Part shown: positions 31,744 to 39,208 of the stretch, piece after piece | How the letters are laid out: every line of letters starts with the position of its first letter | Position numbering within the stretch: position 1 is the stretch's first letter | Assembly: GCA_900543845.1 (NCBI GenBank) | Contig: UQTD01000009.1 | Span: 1 to 39,662 of the forward strand | Length of the DNA: 39,662 nt | From: an uncultured Collinsella sp. | GTDB lineage: Bacteria > Actinomycetota > Coriobacteriia > Coriobacteriales > Coriobacteriaceae | Direction: 5' to 3' | Position numbers and translations under genes: made by a program | The notes under the pieces: model-generated | The model's database searches: none | Seen by the model: only the letters and a program-made list of their open reading frames with translations | What the model was told of the DNA's origin: nothing

Positions 31744-31772
31744 GTCCGAATAAGGATTAACCCCTTTCCACG

Positions 31773-31805
31773 AGCCCGGGTGTCCCAGCGACACTCGGGC
31801 TTTTT
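31773..31805 (+). terminator. Intrinsic terminator of feoB
   Basis: AGCCCGGGTGTC (31773-31784) pairs with GACACTCGGGCT (31790-31801), one G-U pair, followed by TTTTT. Confidence 0.93.
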
Positions 31806-31893
31806 GGTGCAATGGGGTCAGATTGCTTTGCTCCAGAAGTTAAGATGTGGCGTTTCCGCAGATAAAACCGACCAAAATAAACCTGTCCCTTTT

Positions 31894-31931
31894 GTTAGGT
31901 GGAGAATGGGGTAAAGTAAGTAGTGGCTAAC
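31894..31931. promoter_or_regulatory. Possible iron-control half-sites before the FeoB partner gene
   Basis: GTTAGG (31894-31899) and GGCTAAC (31925-31931) resemble the half-sites of the feo palindromes, in inverted orientation and flanking TAAAGT, a possible -10 box. The match is short. Confidence 0.3.
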
Positions 31932-31946
31932 TAGAGGAGGCTTGCT

Positions 31947-32147
31947 ATGGCACCTATCGATATTGTTGTACTGGCTGTTATCGGTATTGCGTTTGTCGCG
32001 GTATGCGTGCGCATCTACCGCAAGGGCACCTGCGCCGACTGCGCTCAGGGTGGCGTTTGCACGGGGCATTGCTCCAACAAAAAGACGTGCGCCGCACTTA
32101 AGGGCGTGGACAAAATCGCCGAAGACTTGGACCGCGGTATTCATTAG
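31947..32147 (+). CDS. FeoB-associated Cys-rich membrane protein
   Basis: A 66-residue protein with one N-terminal membrane helix (IDIVVLAVIGIAFVAVCV) followed by a cluster of cysteines, CADCAQGGVCTGHC and a further Cys, in the soluble tail. Small proteins of this form are found next to feoB in many anaerobes and are annotated as FeoB-associated Cys-rich proteins; a role in iron handling or in assembling FeoB is supposed but not shown. GAGGAGG precedes the ATG. It is separated from feoB by a terminator and so is probably expressed from its own promoter. Confidence 0.88.
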   Translation: MAPIDIVVLAVIGIAFVAVCVRIYRKGTCADCAQGGVCTGHCSNKKTCAALKGVDKIAEDLDRGIH

Positions 32148-32181
32148 CCGACCGGCGTTTGGGTATGTTTGACTGCGGATG

Positions 32182-32220
32182 CGGCAGTTGCTGATACGAT
32201 AAGTACGTTAGCAACTGCCG
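32182..32220. promoter_or_regulatory. 11-bp perfect inverted repeat upstream of the flavoenzyme gene
   Basis: CGGCAGTTGCT (32182-32192) and AGCAACTGCCG (32210-32220) with a 17-base spacer that includes GATACGATAAG, a possible -10 region behind TTGACT at 32169-32174. It is either an operator over the promoter or a leader hairpin 29 bases before the ATG. Confidence 0.5.
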
Positions 32221-32249
32221 CCGAGCGGCTCAAACGAAAGGAAGCCTGT

Positions 32250-34199
32250 ATGGAGTCCTCTGCCTACCCGATGCTCTTTAGCCCGATCAAGGTCGGTACA
32301 ACCGAGGTCAAGAACCGCGTCTTTATGCCGCCGGTGTCCACCAACCTGGCCGATCATGGCTATGTGACCGACGACTTGGTCGATCATTACCGTGCCCGCG
32401 CCAAGGGCGGCGTGGGCCTCATCATTACCGAGGTCGTGACGGTCGAGCCTACCTATACCTATCTGCCGGGTGACATGTGCTGCTACGACGACACGTTTAT
32501 CCCCGGCTGGGAAAAGCTCGCCGCGGCCGTCCACGAGTATGGCTGCAAGATCATGCCGCAGCTCTTCCATCCCGCCTACATGGCCTTTAACATTCCGGGC
32601 ACGCCGCGCCTGGTCGCTCCGTCCTTTGTGGGCCCGTCTTACGCCCGCGAGGCACCGCGCCCCATCACGGTCGACGAGATTCACGAGCTCACGCATCAGT
32701 TTGGCGACGCTGCCGTGCGTATGCAGAAGGCTGGCGTCGATGGCGTTGAAGTCCATGCGGCACACGCCCACGGCATGCTCGGCGGCTTTTTGACTCCGCT
32801 CTACAACAAGCGTACCGACGAGTACGGCGGCTCGCTCGACGCCCGCATGCGCTTCTTACTCGAGGTCATCGCCGAGATTCGCGAGCGCTGCGGCAAGGAC
32901 TTTATCATCGACGTCCGCATCTCGGGCGATGAGTACACCGATGGCGGCCTGACCCTCAACGACATGATCTACGTCTCGCGTCGCCTGGAGAAGGCCGGCG
33001 TCGACATGATTCATGTGTCGGGCGGTACCACCATCAAGCGCGGCTCCGCGATTCCCGCCGCCGGCACGCAGCAGGCCTCGCACGCCGCTTGCTCGCGCGA
33101 GATCAAAAAGCACGTCAACATTCCCGTCGCCACGGTCGGCCGCATTAACGAGGCATGGATTGCCGAGGAACTGATCGAGGACGGTGCCGCCGACATCTGC
33201 ATGATGGGCCGCGCCAATCTGTGCGATGCCGAGTTCTGCAACAAGGCCGCTGCCGGCAACGCCGACGACATCCGCCCCTGCATTGGCTGCCTGCGCTGCC
33301 TGAACGGCATTATGTTTGGCAAGCGCATCTCCTGCACCGTCAACCCCGATGTTGAGCGCGACGAGGCCGGTTACGAGCCTGCCGCCGAGGCCAAGAACGT
33401 ACTGGTTGTGGGTGCTGGTCCTGCGGGCATGGAGGCAGCCTACATTGCCGCCAAGCGCGGCCACAACGTGGTGCTCGTGGATAAGCAGGATGAGCCGGGC
33501 GGCGAGATGCGTATCGCGGCCGTTCCGCCGGCAAAGCAGGAACTCACCCGCGTGATCAAGTATCAGTACCGTCGCCTGGCCGAGGCCGGCGTGAAGTGCG
33601 TATTTGGCACCGAGCTTACTGCCGAGGACATTCAGCGTGACTACGCGGGTTACGAGGTTGTCCTGGCTTATGGCGCCGAGCCCATCGCCCCGGCCTTCAT
33701 GCAGGGCTTTAAGCAGGTTATGACGGCCGACGACCTGCTGGGCGGCAAGGCTTTCCCGGGTAAGAAGATCGTTATTGTGGGCGGCGGCACCGTCGGCTGC
33801 GAGACGGCCGATTACCTGGCCCCGCTGGTCAACGACCTCTCGCCGGCCAATCGCGATGTCACCGTCATCGAGATGACCAAGACGCTCGCCGCCAACGAGG
33901 GCGGCGCCGGTCGCGCGGTGCTCATCACGCGCATGCTCTCAAAGGGCGTCCACGTGCTGACCGAGGCCAAGGTGACCGAGATTACCGAGGATGCCATCAG
34001 CTACGAGAAGGACGGCGAGGTCCACACCATCGCCGATGCCGATACGCTGGTGCTTGCCATGGGCTATCGTCCCAATACCAAGCTGGCCGACGACCTGGTT
34101 GCAGCTGGCATTGCTGTCCACGTGCTGGGCGATGCCCAGAAGTGTGGCAACATTCGCGATGCCATCGGCGATGGCTATAAGGTTGCCTGCGAGCTCTAG
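32250..34199 (+). CDS. Old Yellow Enzyme/2,4-dienoyl-CoA reductase-type flavoenzyme
   Basis: A 649-residue iron-sulfur flavoprotein. Residues 1-340 form the FMN-binding TIM barrel (NRVFMPPVSTNLADHGYVT, as NRVFMPPVSTNL and ADHGYVT; EVHAAHAHGMLGGFLTP; NKRTDEYGGS). A 4Fe-4S site follows with Cys344, 347, 350 and 362. The C-terminal half has an FAD site (VLVVGAGPAGMEAAY) and an NAD(P)H site (IVIVGGGTVGCETADYL). The family reduces activated C=C bonds in enoyl-CoAs, enoates or bile-acid intermediates (BaiCD/BaiH). The substrate cannot be decided; a bile-acid role in a gut bacterium is only a possibility. The ATG at 32250 follows AAAGGAAG; the frame opens earlier without support. Confidence 0.9.
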   Translation: MESSAYPMLFSPIKVGTTEVKNRVFMPPVSTNLADHGYVTDDLVDHYRARAKGGVGLIITEVVTVEPTYTYLPGDMCCYDDTFIPGWEKLAAAVHEYGCKIMPQLFHPAYMAFNIPGTPRLVAPSFVGPSYAREAPRPITVDEIHELTHQFGDAAVRMQKAGVDGVEVHAAHAHGMLGGFLTPLYNKRTDEYGGSLDARMRFLLEVIAEIRERCGKDFIIDVRISGDEYTDGGLTLNDMIYVSRRLEKAGVDMIHVSGGTTIKRGSAIPAAGTQQASHAACSREIKKHVNIPVATVGRINEAWIAEELIEDGAADICMMGRANLCDAEFCNKAAAGNADDIRPCIGCLRCLNGIMFGKRISCTVNPDVERDEAGYEPAAEAKNVLVVGAGPAGMEAAYIAAKRGHNVVLVDKQDEPGGEMRIAAVPPAKQELTRVIKYQYRRLAEAGVKCVFGTELTAEDIQRDYAGYEVVLAYGAEPIAPAFMQGFKQVMTADDLLGGKAFPGKKIVIVGGGTVGCETADYLAPLVNDLSPANRDVTVIEMTKTLAANEGGAGRAVLITRMLSKGVHVLTEAKVTEITEDAISYEKDGEVHTIADADTLVLAMGYRPNTKLADDLVAAGIAVHVLGDAQKCGNIRDAIGDGYKVACEL

Positions 34200-34230
34200 T
34201 CAACCCCTTTGCACCAATCGATTGCAAAAA

Positions 34231-34274
34231 GCGGCGGCTGCCCTGTGTGTTGGGCAGCCGCCGCCTGCGTTTTG
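34231..34274. terminator. Bidirectional terminator-like hairpin
   Basis: GCGGCGGCTGCCC (34231-34243) pairs perfectly with GGGCAGCCGCCGC (34252-34264). GCGTTTTG follows on the plus strand and AAAAA precedes it, giving T-rich tails on both strands between the convergent flavoenzyme gene and the gntR remnant. Confidence 0.82.
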
Positions 34275-34298
34275 CCAAAGAAAGATTATTGTCGGGCC

Positions 34299-34670
34299 CT
34301 AAATGCCTTTTGCTTCTGCTCCCTCCGCAATCATGTTGCGGTTATACACCAGGTGCAGATACATCGCGTCGTGCGCGGCGGTGGGATTGCGCGAGGCGAT
34401 GGCGTCGGCCACATCGCGGTGCATGCGGATAGTTTCCTCGACGAGCTTTTTGCCGGTCACGTCGATAAAGAGGGGGACGGATGCCTTGAACACGCCCATC
34501 AGGCGGGGAACGACGAGGTTTCCGGAGCTCTCGGCAATGGCATTGTGGAACGCGGTGTCGGCGGCGGAGTAATCCTCACCGGCCTCGGCCAGGCGCTCGG
34601 ATTCGTCGCAGAGCTCTTTGATACAGACGACCTGGTCGTTGGTTGCGTGTTCGGCCGCCATGCGTGCTAT
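34299..34670 (-). pseudogene. GntR/FadR-family regulator, ligand-binding (FCD) domain only
   Basis: The minus-strand frame encodes a normal FCD-type effector domain (IARMAAEHATNDQ, FHNAIAESSGN, MHRDVADAIASRNPTAAHDAM) ending at 34299. Homology begins at the Ile codon at 34670; upstream of that the frame reads into the antisense of a permease fragment, so the DNA-binding winged-helix domain and original start are gone. It is therefore a broken regulator that cannot bind DNA. It originally stood divergent from the permease whose tail follows at 34672. Confidence 0.85.
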
Positions 34671-34671
34671 C

Positions 34672-34839
34672 TGCGGCGGTGCCACGGCCCTCTCGCACGT
34701 CAACGATGCCGGTTTTTGGATGTGCTCCTCGTTCCTGGAGATTGACGAGAAGACCACCCTCAAGTCCTGGACCGTTATGGAGACGCTCATCGGCCTTTCG
34801 GGTCTTGCCTGCGCCCTGGTGATTTCGTTCTTCGCCTAG
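34672..34839 (+). pseudogene. C-terminal remnant of a GntP-family gluconate permease
   Basis: About 55 residues ending in TAG at 34839 match the C-terminus of GntP/GntT-type gluconate permeases: GGATALSHVNDAGFWM, then a loop, SWTVMETLIGLSGLACALV and a final helix. SHVNDAGFW is a family hallmark. Everything before it is missing; immediately upstream is the antisense of the broken gntR. A small CCGAGCG/CGCTCGG hairpin (34863-34879) after it may be its old terminator. Confidence 0.85.
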
Positions 34840-34903
34840 TTCGCGTGGCTAAGCATCTTTTGCCGAGCGCATCGCTCGGTACCCATTTACACCTGATTCA
34901 TTA

Positions 34904-34923
34904 ACCAACGATTGGTACAACCG
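34904..34923. promoter_or_regulatory. Possible GntR-type operator before the dehydratase
   Basis: ACCAACGATTGGT (34904-34916) is a 5-bp perfect palindrome with a 3-base centre, and it overlaps TTGGTACAACC, which resembles the TGGT/ACCA sites of FCD-type GntR regulators. It would be left over from control by the now broken GntR protein (inference). Confidence 0.35.
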
Positions 34924-34947
34924 TTCAAATCAAAAGAGGAGAGCATC

Positions 34948-36726
34948 ATGGACGAGAAGACCAAGGCACAGATTCAGCAGGAGGCAGCCGACCTGGTTGC
35001 CAAGCTGCAGCCGCGTTCCGGCAAGTTCCGCACCATCAGCCCCGAGATGGACCCGCTGCGTCTGGGCTCTGGCTGGTCCATCGAGGATCTGGACAAGCCG
35101 CAGGTCATTATCGAGTCGACGTTCGGCGACTCGCATCCGGGTTCTGCCGGCCTGTTTGAGTTGGTCGAGGAGGTCCGTGCCGGCGTTGCCGAGGCTGGCG
35201 GTCATGGTGCCCGTTACTTCTGCACCGATATCTGCGACGGCGAGGCCCAGGGCCACGACGGCATCAACTACTCGCTGCCCAGTCGCGACATGATCGCCAA
35301 CATGATCGAGATTCATGCCAAGGCCACCCCGTTCGACGCCGGCGTCTTTGTTGCCAGCTGCGATAAGGGCCTGCCTGCGAACCTTATGGCCATGGGCCGC
35401 ATCAACATCCCCTCCATCGTCGTTACCGGCGGTGTCATGGATGCCGGTCCCGATCTGTTGACCCTGGAGCAGCTCGGCGCCATCTCGGCCCGCTATGAGC
35501 GCGGCGAGATTTCCCGCGAGGAGCTCGAGTTTGCCAAGCACAACGCATGCCCCAGCTGCGGCGCCTGCTCCTTTATGGGTACCGCCTCGACCATGCAGGT
35601 TACCGCCGAGGCCCTGGGCCTTATGCTCCCCGGCACGGCTCTGCTGCCCGCAACCAGCTCCGATCTGCGTGAGTTTGCGCGCGAGGCTGGCCGTCAGTCC
35701 GTGTGGCTCTCCGAGCACAACCTGTGCCCCCGCGACATCGTGACCAAGGAGTCCTTCGAGAATCTCATCATGGTCCACGGCGCCATCTCCGGTTCCACCA
35801 ACTCGCTGCTGCACATTCCCGCGATCGCCCGCGAGTTTGGCATCGAGATGTCCGCCGACGATTTCGATCGCCTGCACCGTGGCGCCCACTACCTGCTCAA
35901 CGTTCGCCCCGCAGGCGAGTGGCCGGCGCAGTTCTTCTACTATGCGGGCGGCGTGCCGCGCATCATGGAGGAGATCAAGTCGATGCTCCACCTCGACGTT
36001 ATGACCGCCACCGGCAAGACTCTCGGCGAGAACCTCGAGGACCTCAAGAACAACGGTTACTACGAGAAGTGCGGTCGTTACCTTGAGAAGTGGAATCTCA
36101 AGCGCGAGGACATCATCCGTCCGTTTGACCAGGCCTTCGGCACCGACGGTTCCATCGCCATCCTCCACGGCAATCTTGCTCTCGAGGGCGCGGTCGTCAA
36201 GCACACCGTCGTTCCGCGCGAGATGTTCCAGGCTACGCTCAAGGCCCGTCCGTTCGACTGCGAGGAGGACGCCATTCACGCCGTCCTGACGCACGAGGTC
36301 AAGCCCGGCGATGCCGTTATCATTCGCTATGAGGGACCCAAGGGTTCCGGTATGCCCGAGATGTTCTACACCACCGAAGCTATCGCCAGCGACCCCGAGC
36401 TGGGCGCGAGCATTGCCCTGATCACTGACGGCCGCTTCTCCGGCGCCTCCAAGGGCCCGGCTATCGGTCACGTTTCGCCCGAGGCCGCTGTGGGCGGTCC
36501 GATTGCCCTGATTGAGGAGGGCGACCTTATCCGAATCAACATCCCCGAGCGCTCGCTGTCCATCGTGGGCATCGCCGGCAAGGAGATGGAGCCGGCCGAG
36601 GTCGACGCCGTCCTGGCCGAGCGCCGAGCCGCTTGGAAGCCCAAGGCTAATCGTTACACCTCCGGCACGCTCAAGTTCTTTACCGAGCATGCAGTTTCCG
36701 CCATTCAGGGTGGCTACATGGAGTAG
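34948..36726 (+). CDS. IlvD/Edd-family dehydratase, probably acting on a sugar acid
   Basis: A 592-residue iron-sulfur dehydratase of the IlvD/Edd family, which removes water from dihydroxy acids to give 2-keto acids. Likely cluster ligands: Cys97 (ICDGEAQGHDG), Cys138 (ASCDKGLPA) and a cysteine in ACPSCGACSFMGTASTMQ (201-207); the C-terminal GRFSGASKGPAIGHVSPEAA (20 residues) is typical. The motifs differ from true IlvD and from 6-phosphogluconate dehydratase, and the neighbours are remnants of a gluconate-type permease and GntR regulator, so a gluconate or related aldonate dehydratase is the best guess. The ATG at 34948 follows AGAGGAG. It appears intact although its transporter and regulator are broken. 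Confidence 0.88.
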   Translation: MDEKTKAQIQQEAADLVAKLQPRSGKFRTISPEMDPLRLGSGWSIEDLDKPQVIIESTFGDSHPGSAGLFELVEEVRAGVAEAGGHGARYFCTDICDGEAQGHDGINYSLPSRDMIANMIEIHAKATPFDAGVFVASCDKGLPANLMAMGRINIPSIVVTGGVMDAGPDLLTLEQLGAISARYERGEISREELEFAKHNACPSCGACSFMGTASTMQVTAEALGLMLPGTALLPATSSDLREFAREAGRQSVWLSEHNLCPRDIVTKESFENLIMVHGAISGSTNSLLHIPAIAREFGIEMSADDFDRLHRGAHYLLNVRPAGEWPAQFFYYAGGVPRIMEEIKSMLHLDVMTATGKTLGENLEDLKNNGYYEKCGRYLEKWNLKREDIIRPFDQAFGTDGSIAILHGNLALEGAVVKHTVVPREMFQATLKARPFDCEEDAIHAVLTHEVKPGDAVIIRYEGPKGSGMPEMFYTTEAIASDPELGASIALITDGRFSGASKGPAIGHVSPEAAVGGPIALIEEGDLIRINIPERSLSIVGIAGKEMEPAEVDAVLAERRAAWKPKANRYTSGTLKFFTEHAVSAIQGGYME

Positions 36727-36857
36727 CGCACGTACGCATCGAATTTCTCCTCTCATAGATGTGCGGCACAAAGAGCCCCGAGTTCAGCCACGTCACCGGG
36801 GCGCGTTGTTCAGCGCCGCCGGGGCGCTCCACTCAAACGACAAGAGACGTCTTACGC

Positions 36858-36910
36858 AAGCGCCCGCGTCCGTGGATAAAACCACGGGCGTGGGCGCTTC
36901 ACTTTATTCC
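36858..36910. terminator. Long terminator-like hairpin between convergent genes
   Basis: An 18-bp stem, 36858-36875 with 36882-36899 (two G-U pairs), loop ATAAAA, followed on the plus strand by CACTTTATT. It separates the dehydratase from the leftward ArsC-like gene. Confidence 0.75.
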
Positions 36911-37245
36911 CAGCCCTTCCACACGTCAGGCTCGTAGCCAACGGTTGCCTGGCGGCCGTTGCGAACGATGGGCTCACGAAGAATCTGCTGGTTATCGAGC
37001 ACCTTTTCGAACTTCTGGTCGGCAGCAAGATACTGTACGAGCGCAACCGTGTCGGCATCTTTCGCCTTTGGATCGATCACAGCGTCGATCCCGCCGACGG
37101 CGCGCGCCACGCTTTCGAGCTCGCCTTTGCTCATCCCCTTTTCCTTCAAGTCGATGAACTGGAACTTCACACGACGTTCCTTGAAATAGCGCTGCGCCTT
37201 CTTAGTATCGAAGCTTTTCTTCGTGCCGAATATCTGGATGTTCAT
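36904..37245 (-). CDS. ArsC/Spx-family protein lacking the catalytic cysteine
   Basis: A 113-residue thioredoxin-fold protein of the ArsC/YffB/Spx family. The N-terminus is IQIFGTKKSFDTKKAQRYF; relatives have a cysteine in place of this Ser11 (KKCFDTKKA or KNCDTVKKA). The rest, FIDLKEKGMSKGELESV and ILREPIVRNGRQATVGY, fits the family, but the protein has no cysteine at all. It therefore cannot act as a thiol-based arsenate reductase; a regulatory Spx-like or protein-binding role is possible. The ATG at 37245 has a weak AAGGCGGT upstream. Confidence 0.85.
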   Translation of the reverse strand: MNIQIFGTKKSFDTKKAQRYFKERRVKFQFIDLKEKGMSKGELESVARAVGGIDAVIDPKAKDADTVALVQYLAADQKFEKVLDNQQILREPIVRNGRQATVGYEPDVWKGWE

Positions 37246-37529
37246 ACGTACCGCCTTCGCTCAATTCTCGTCCGTCCATGATACGACAAGGGAGCCGAGC
37301 AAAAACAGAGCAGGCGGAGATGGAGGAGGACGGCGACCGACCGTCGGCAAGAGTCGGCCGGATCGGACTGGCGCCCAGCGCGCGCCGGCGACACGCTCGC
37401 AGCTGCACACATAGCCGATGTACAAGCTCGCCGCGGCGTTCCCTCGCCCCGCGGTGTGGCGATAGAGAAGCACGCCACCCGTCAACGATGGCACCTCGGT
37501 GAAGAAAATCAACGTCTGGGTTACATCCC
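37246..37529. other. Non-coding stretch between the ArsC-like gene and the exporter promoter
   Basis: GC-rich sequence with no gene I can support. Overlapping minus-strand frames exist (37261-37512 and 37242-37478), but neither has a ribosome binding site or recognisable content. The promoter of the ArsC-like gene must lie here but I cannot place it. Confidence 0.45.
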
Positions 37530-37558
37530 TTGAAAGGGGCGAAGACGGCTGCTAGAAT
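37530..37558 (+). promoter_or_regulatory. Strong promoter for the exporter operon
   Basis: TTGAAA (37530-37535), a 17-base spacer, and TAGAAT (37553-37558) with an extended -10 TGC in front. This is the best sigma-70-type promoter in the window. Transcription should start near 37565, 200 bases before the exporter ATG. Confidence 0.8.
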
Positions 37559-37569
37559 ACCTCCCCGCT

Positions 37570-37683
37570 ATGAAGGATTTGACCAAAGCATACATCGCAA
37601 TTCGGCGGCCCCTGGTATACGGGGCCTCTCCTGTTGTTCCCCAAGTGCGCTCTGAGCAGCCGCTTTCTTCCTGTCGTATCTGA
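37570..37683 (+). CDS. Possible 37-residue leader peptide
   Basis: An open frame of 37 codons, MKDLTKAYIAIRRPLVYGAS and onward, starting about 5 bases after the predicted transcription start and so almost leaderless, ending in TGA at 37683. No ribosome binding site is present or possible. A hairpin GGCCCC/GGGGCC (37607-37626) lies inside it and a second, ATGCACG/CGTGCAT (37683-37703) followed by TTATTT, starts at its stop codon. The layout resembles ribosome-mediated attenuation of drug-resistance genes, but coding is unproven. Confidence 0.35.
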   Translation: MKDLTKAYIAIRRPLVYGASPVVPQVRSEQPLSSCRI

Positions 37684-37765
37684 TGCACGCATAGCACGTG
37701 CATGTTATTTCGCCCGTGGGCCGGCGCGCCTTCGGCGAAGAATCGAATAGATACGAAGGAAGCTT

Positions 37766-39205
37766 ATGTCTGATAATTGTACGGTCGCGCCCGCCAATGG
37801 GCGCATTACCGGTACCCAGATCCGCATCGTCGCGGTCGTCGTCCTGGGTGCCTTCTTGGCGCTACTGAACCAAACGGTGATGTCGCCTGCGCTGCCGGTC
37901 ATCATGTCCGATTTCGCCATCGATGCCTCGACTGCCCAGTGGATCATGTCCATATACCCGCTGGTGAGCGGCATCATGGTCCCCGTTTCGGCGTTCCTTA
38001 TCGACAAGTTCAGCACCCGCGCGCTATTCTTCGGGGCGACGCTGGTGTTCGCGCTGGGCACGCTGCTGTGCGCCGCAGCCCCTGATTTCCTGTTCCTCAT
38101 CATCGGTCGCGTGTTGCAAGCGGCGGGCTCAGGCGTGCTCATGCCGCTTGTCTCGGTGGTTCCCATGCTGGTGTTCCCCGTCGAGAAACGAGGAACGGCT
38201 ATGGGCATGGCGGGCATCGTCATGTCGGCGGGTCCCGCGGTCGGCCCCGTCGTAGGCGGTGCGGTGATCGACACGTACGGCTGGCGCACCATGATCGGCG
38301 CCATCGTCCCCCTCGCAATTCTCGTGCTGGTGCTGGGCGTGTTCATGCTGAAAAACGTGGGCGAGCTGAAGAACCCCAAGCTCGACCTGCCCTCGGTCGT
38401 CCTCTCCACCATCGCCTTCGGCGGACTTCTCTACGGGTTCTCGAGCGCCTCGTCGATGGGTTGGGGCAACCCCGTGGTGCTCGGCTCGATCGTCGCGGGT
38501 GTCGTGTGCTTGGTGCTGTTCGTCGTACGCCAGGGCAAAATCGAGGACCCGCTGCTTCAACTGGGCACGCTCAAGACGCGCGAGTTCCGCGTGGCCGCCA
38601 TCATCGTCACGCTCATCAACGCCGCATGCCTGGTCACCAACACGCTGTTGCCGTTGCTGCTGCAAACCTCGCTTGGCGCTTCGGCCTTCGAAACCGGCAT
38701 GGCCATGCTTCCCGCCGCGGCGGTGGGCATCATCATCAGCCCTATCTCCGGCGTGGTGTTCGACAAGTTCGGTCCGCGTGCCATCTCGATCGTCGGCCTG
38801 GCCCTCATGACCGGCGCCCTGTTCCTGCTCTCGCTTTCGACGGTAAACACGCCCATCTTGGTGGTTGCGCTGTTCTGCATGCTGCAGTCCGCCGGCCAGT
38901 CGCTCGCGAACATGCCGGTGAACACATGGGGTGTCAATGCCTTGAAAAATGACATGATCGCCCACGGCAACGCCATCGCGAACACCGGCCGCCAGGTCGC
39001 CGGCGGTTTGTGCACGGCGCTCATCATCACGGTCATGACAAGCGTCACCGCGTCGGCCGGCGTCGATGCGAGCATCCAAGTAGCCACCGCCGTGGGCGCG
39101 GGCGTCGCTTACAAGGTGTGCGCGGCAATCGGCCTCGTTTCTCTTATCTGCGCCATATTCAGCGTGCGCACCAAGAAAACCGCACCGAAAACGAAGGAGG
39201 CATAA
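37766..39205 (+). CDS. DHA2-family MFS drug exporter (EmrB/QacA-like)
   Basis: A 479-residue major facilitator with about 14 predicted helices. Family marks: LNQTVMSPALPVIMSDF at the first helix (motif D1 of drug antiporters), QWIMSIYPLVSGIMVPVSA, the loop DKFSTRALF (motif A), GRVLQAAGSGVLMPL (motif B), and GPAVGPVVGGAVIDTYGWR (motif C, drug:proton antiporters). Such pumps expel drugs, dyes or bile salts; the substrate is not predictable. The start ATG has AAGGAAG upstream. It is transcribed with the CBS protein, whose ribosome binding site AAGGAGG lies in its final codons. Confidence 0.92.
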   Translation: MSDNCTVAPANGRITGTQIRIVAVVVLGAFLALLNQTVMSPALPVIMSDFAIDASTAQWIMSIYPLVSGIMVPVSAFLIDKFSTRALFFGATLVFALGTLLCAAAPDFLFLIIGRVLQAAGSGVLMPLVSVVPMLVFPVEKRGTAMGMAGIVMSAGPAVGPVVGGAVIDTYGWRTMIGAIVPLAILVLVLGVFMLKNVGELKNPKLDLPSVVLSTIAFGGLLYGFSSASSMGWGNPVVLGSIVAGVVCLVLFVVRQGKIEDPLLQLGTLKTREFRVAAIIVTLINAACLVTNTLLPLLLQTSLGASAFETGMAMLPAAAVGIIISPISGVVFDKFGPRAISIVGLALMTGALFLLSLSTVNTPILVVALFCMLQSAGQSLANMPVNTWGVNALKNDMIAHGNAIANTGRQVAGGLCTALIITVMTSVTASAGVDASIQVATAVGAGVAYKVCAAIGLVSLICAIFSVRTKKTAPKTKEA

Positions 39206-39208
39206 GCG

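Noticed and set aside
29710..31812. A 700-codon minus-strand frame
   Set aside because: Antisense shadow of feoB.
37261..37512. 83-codon minus-strand frame before the ArsC-like gene
   Set aside because: No ribosome binding site, no recognisable content, and it overlaps another equally unsupported frame.
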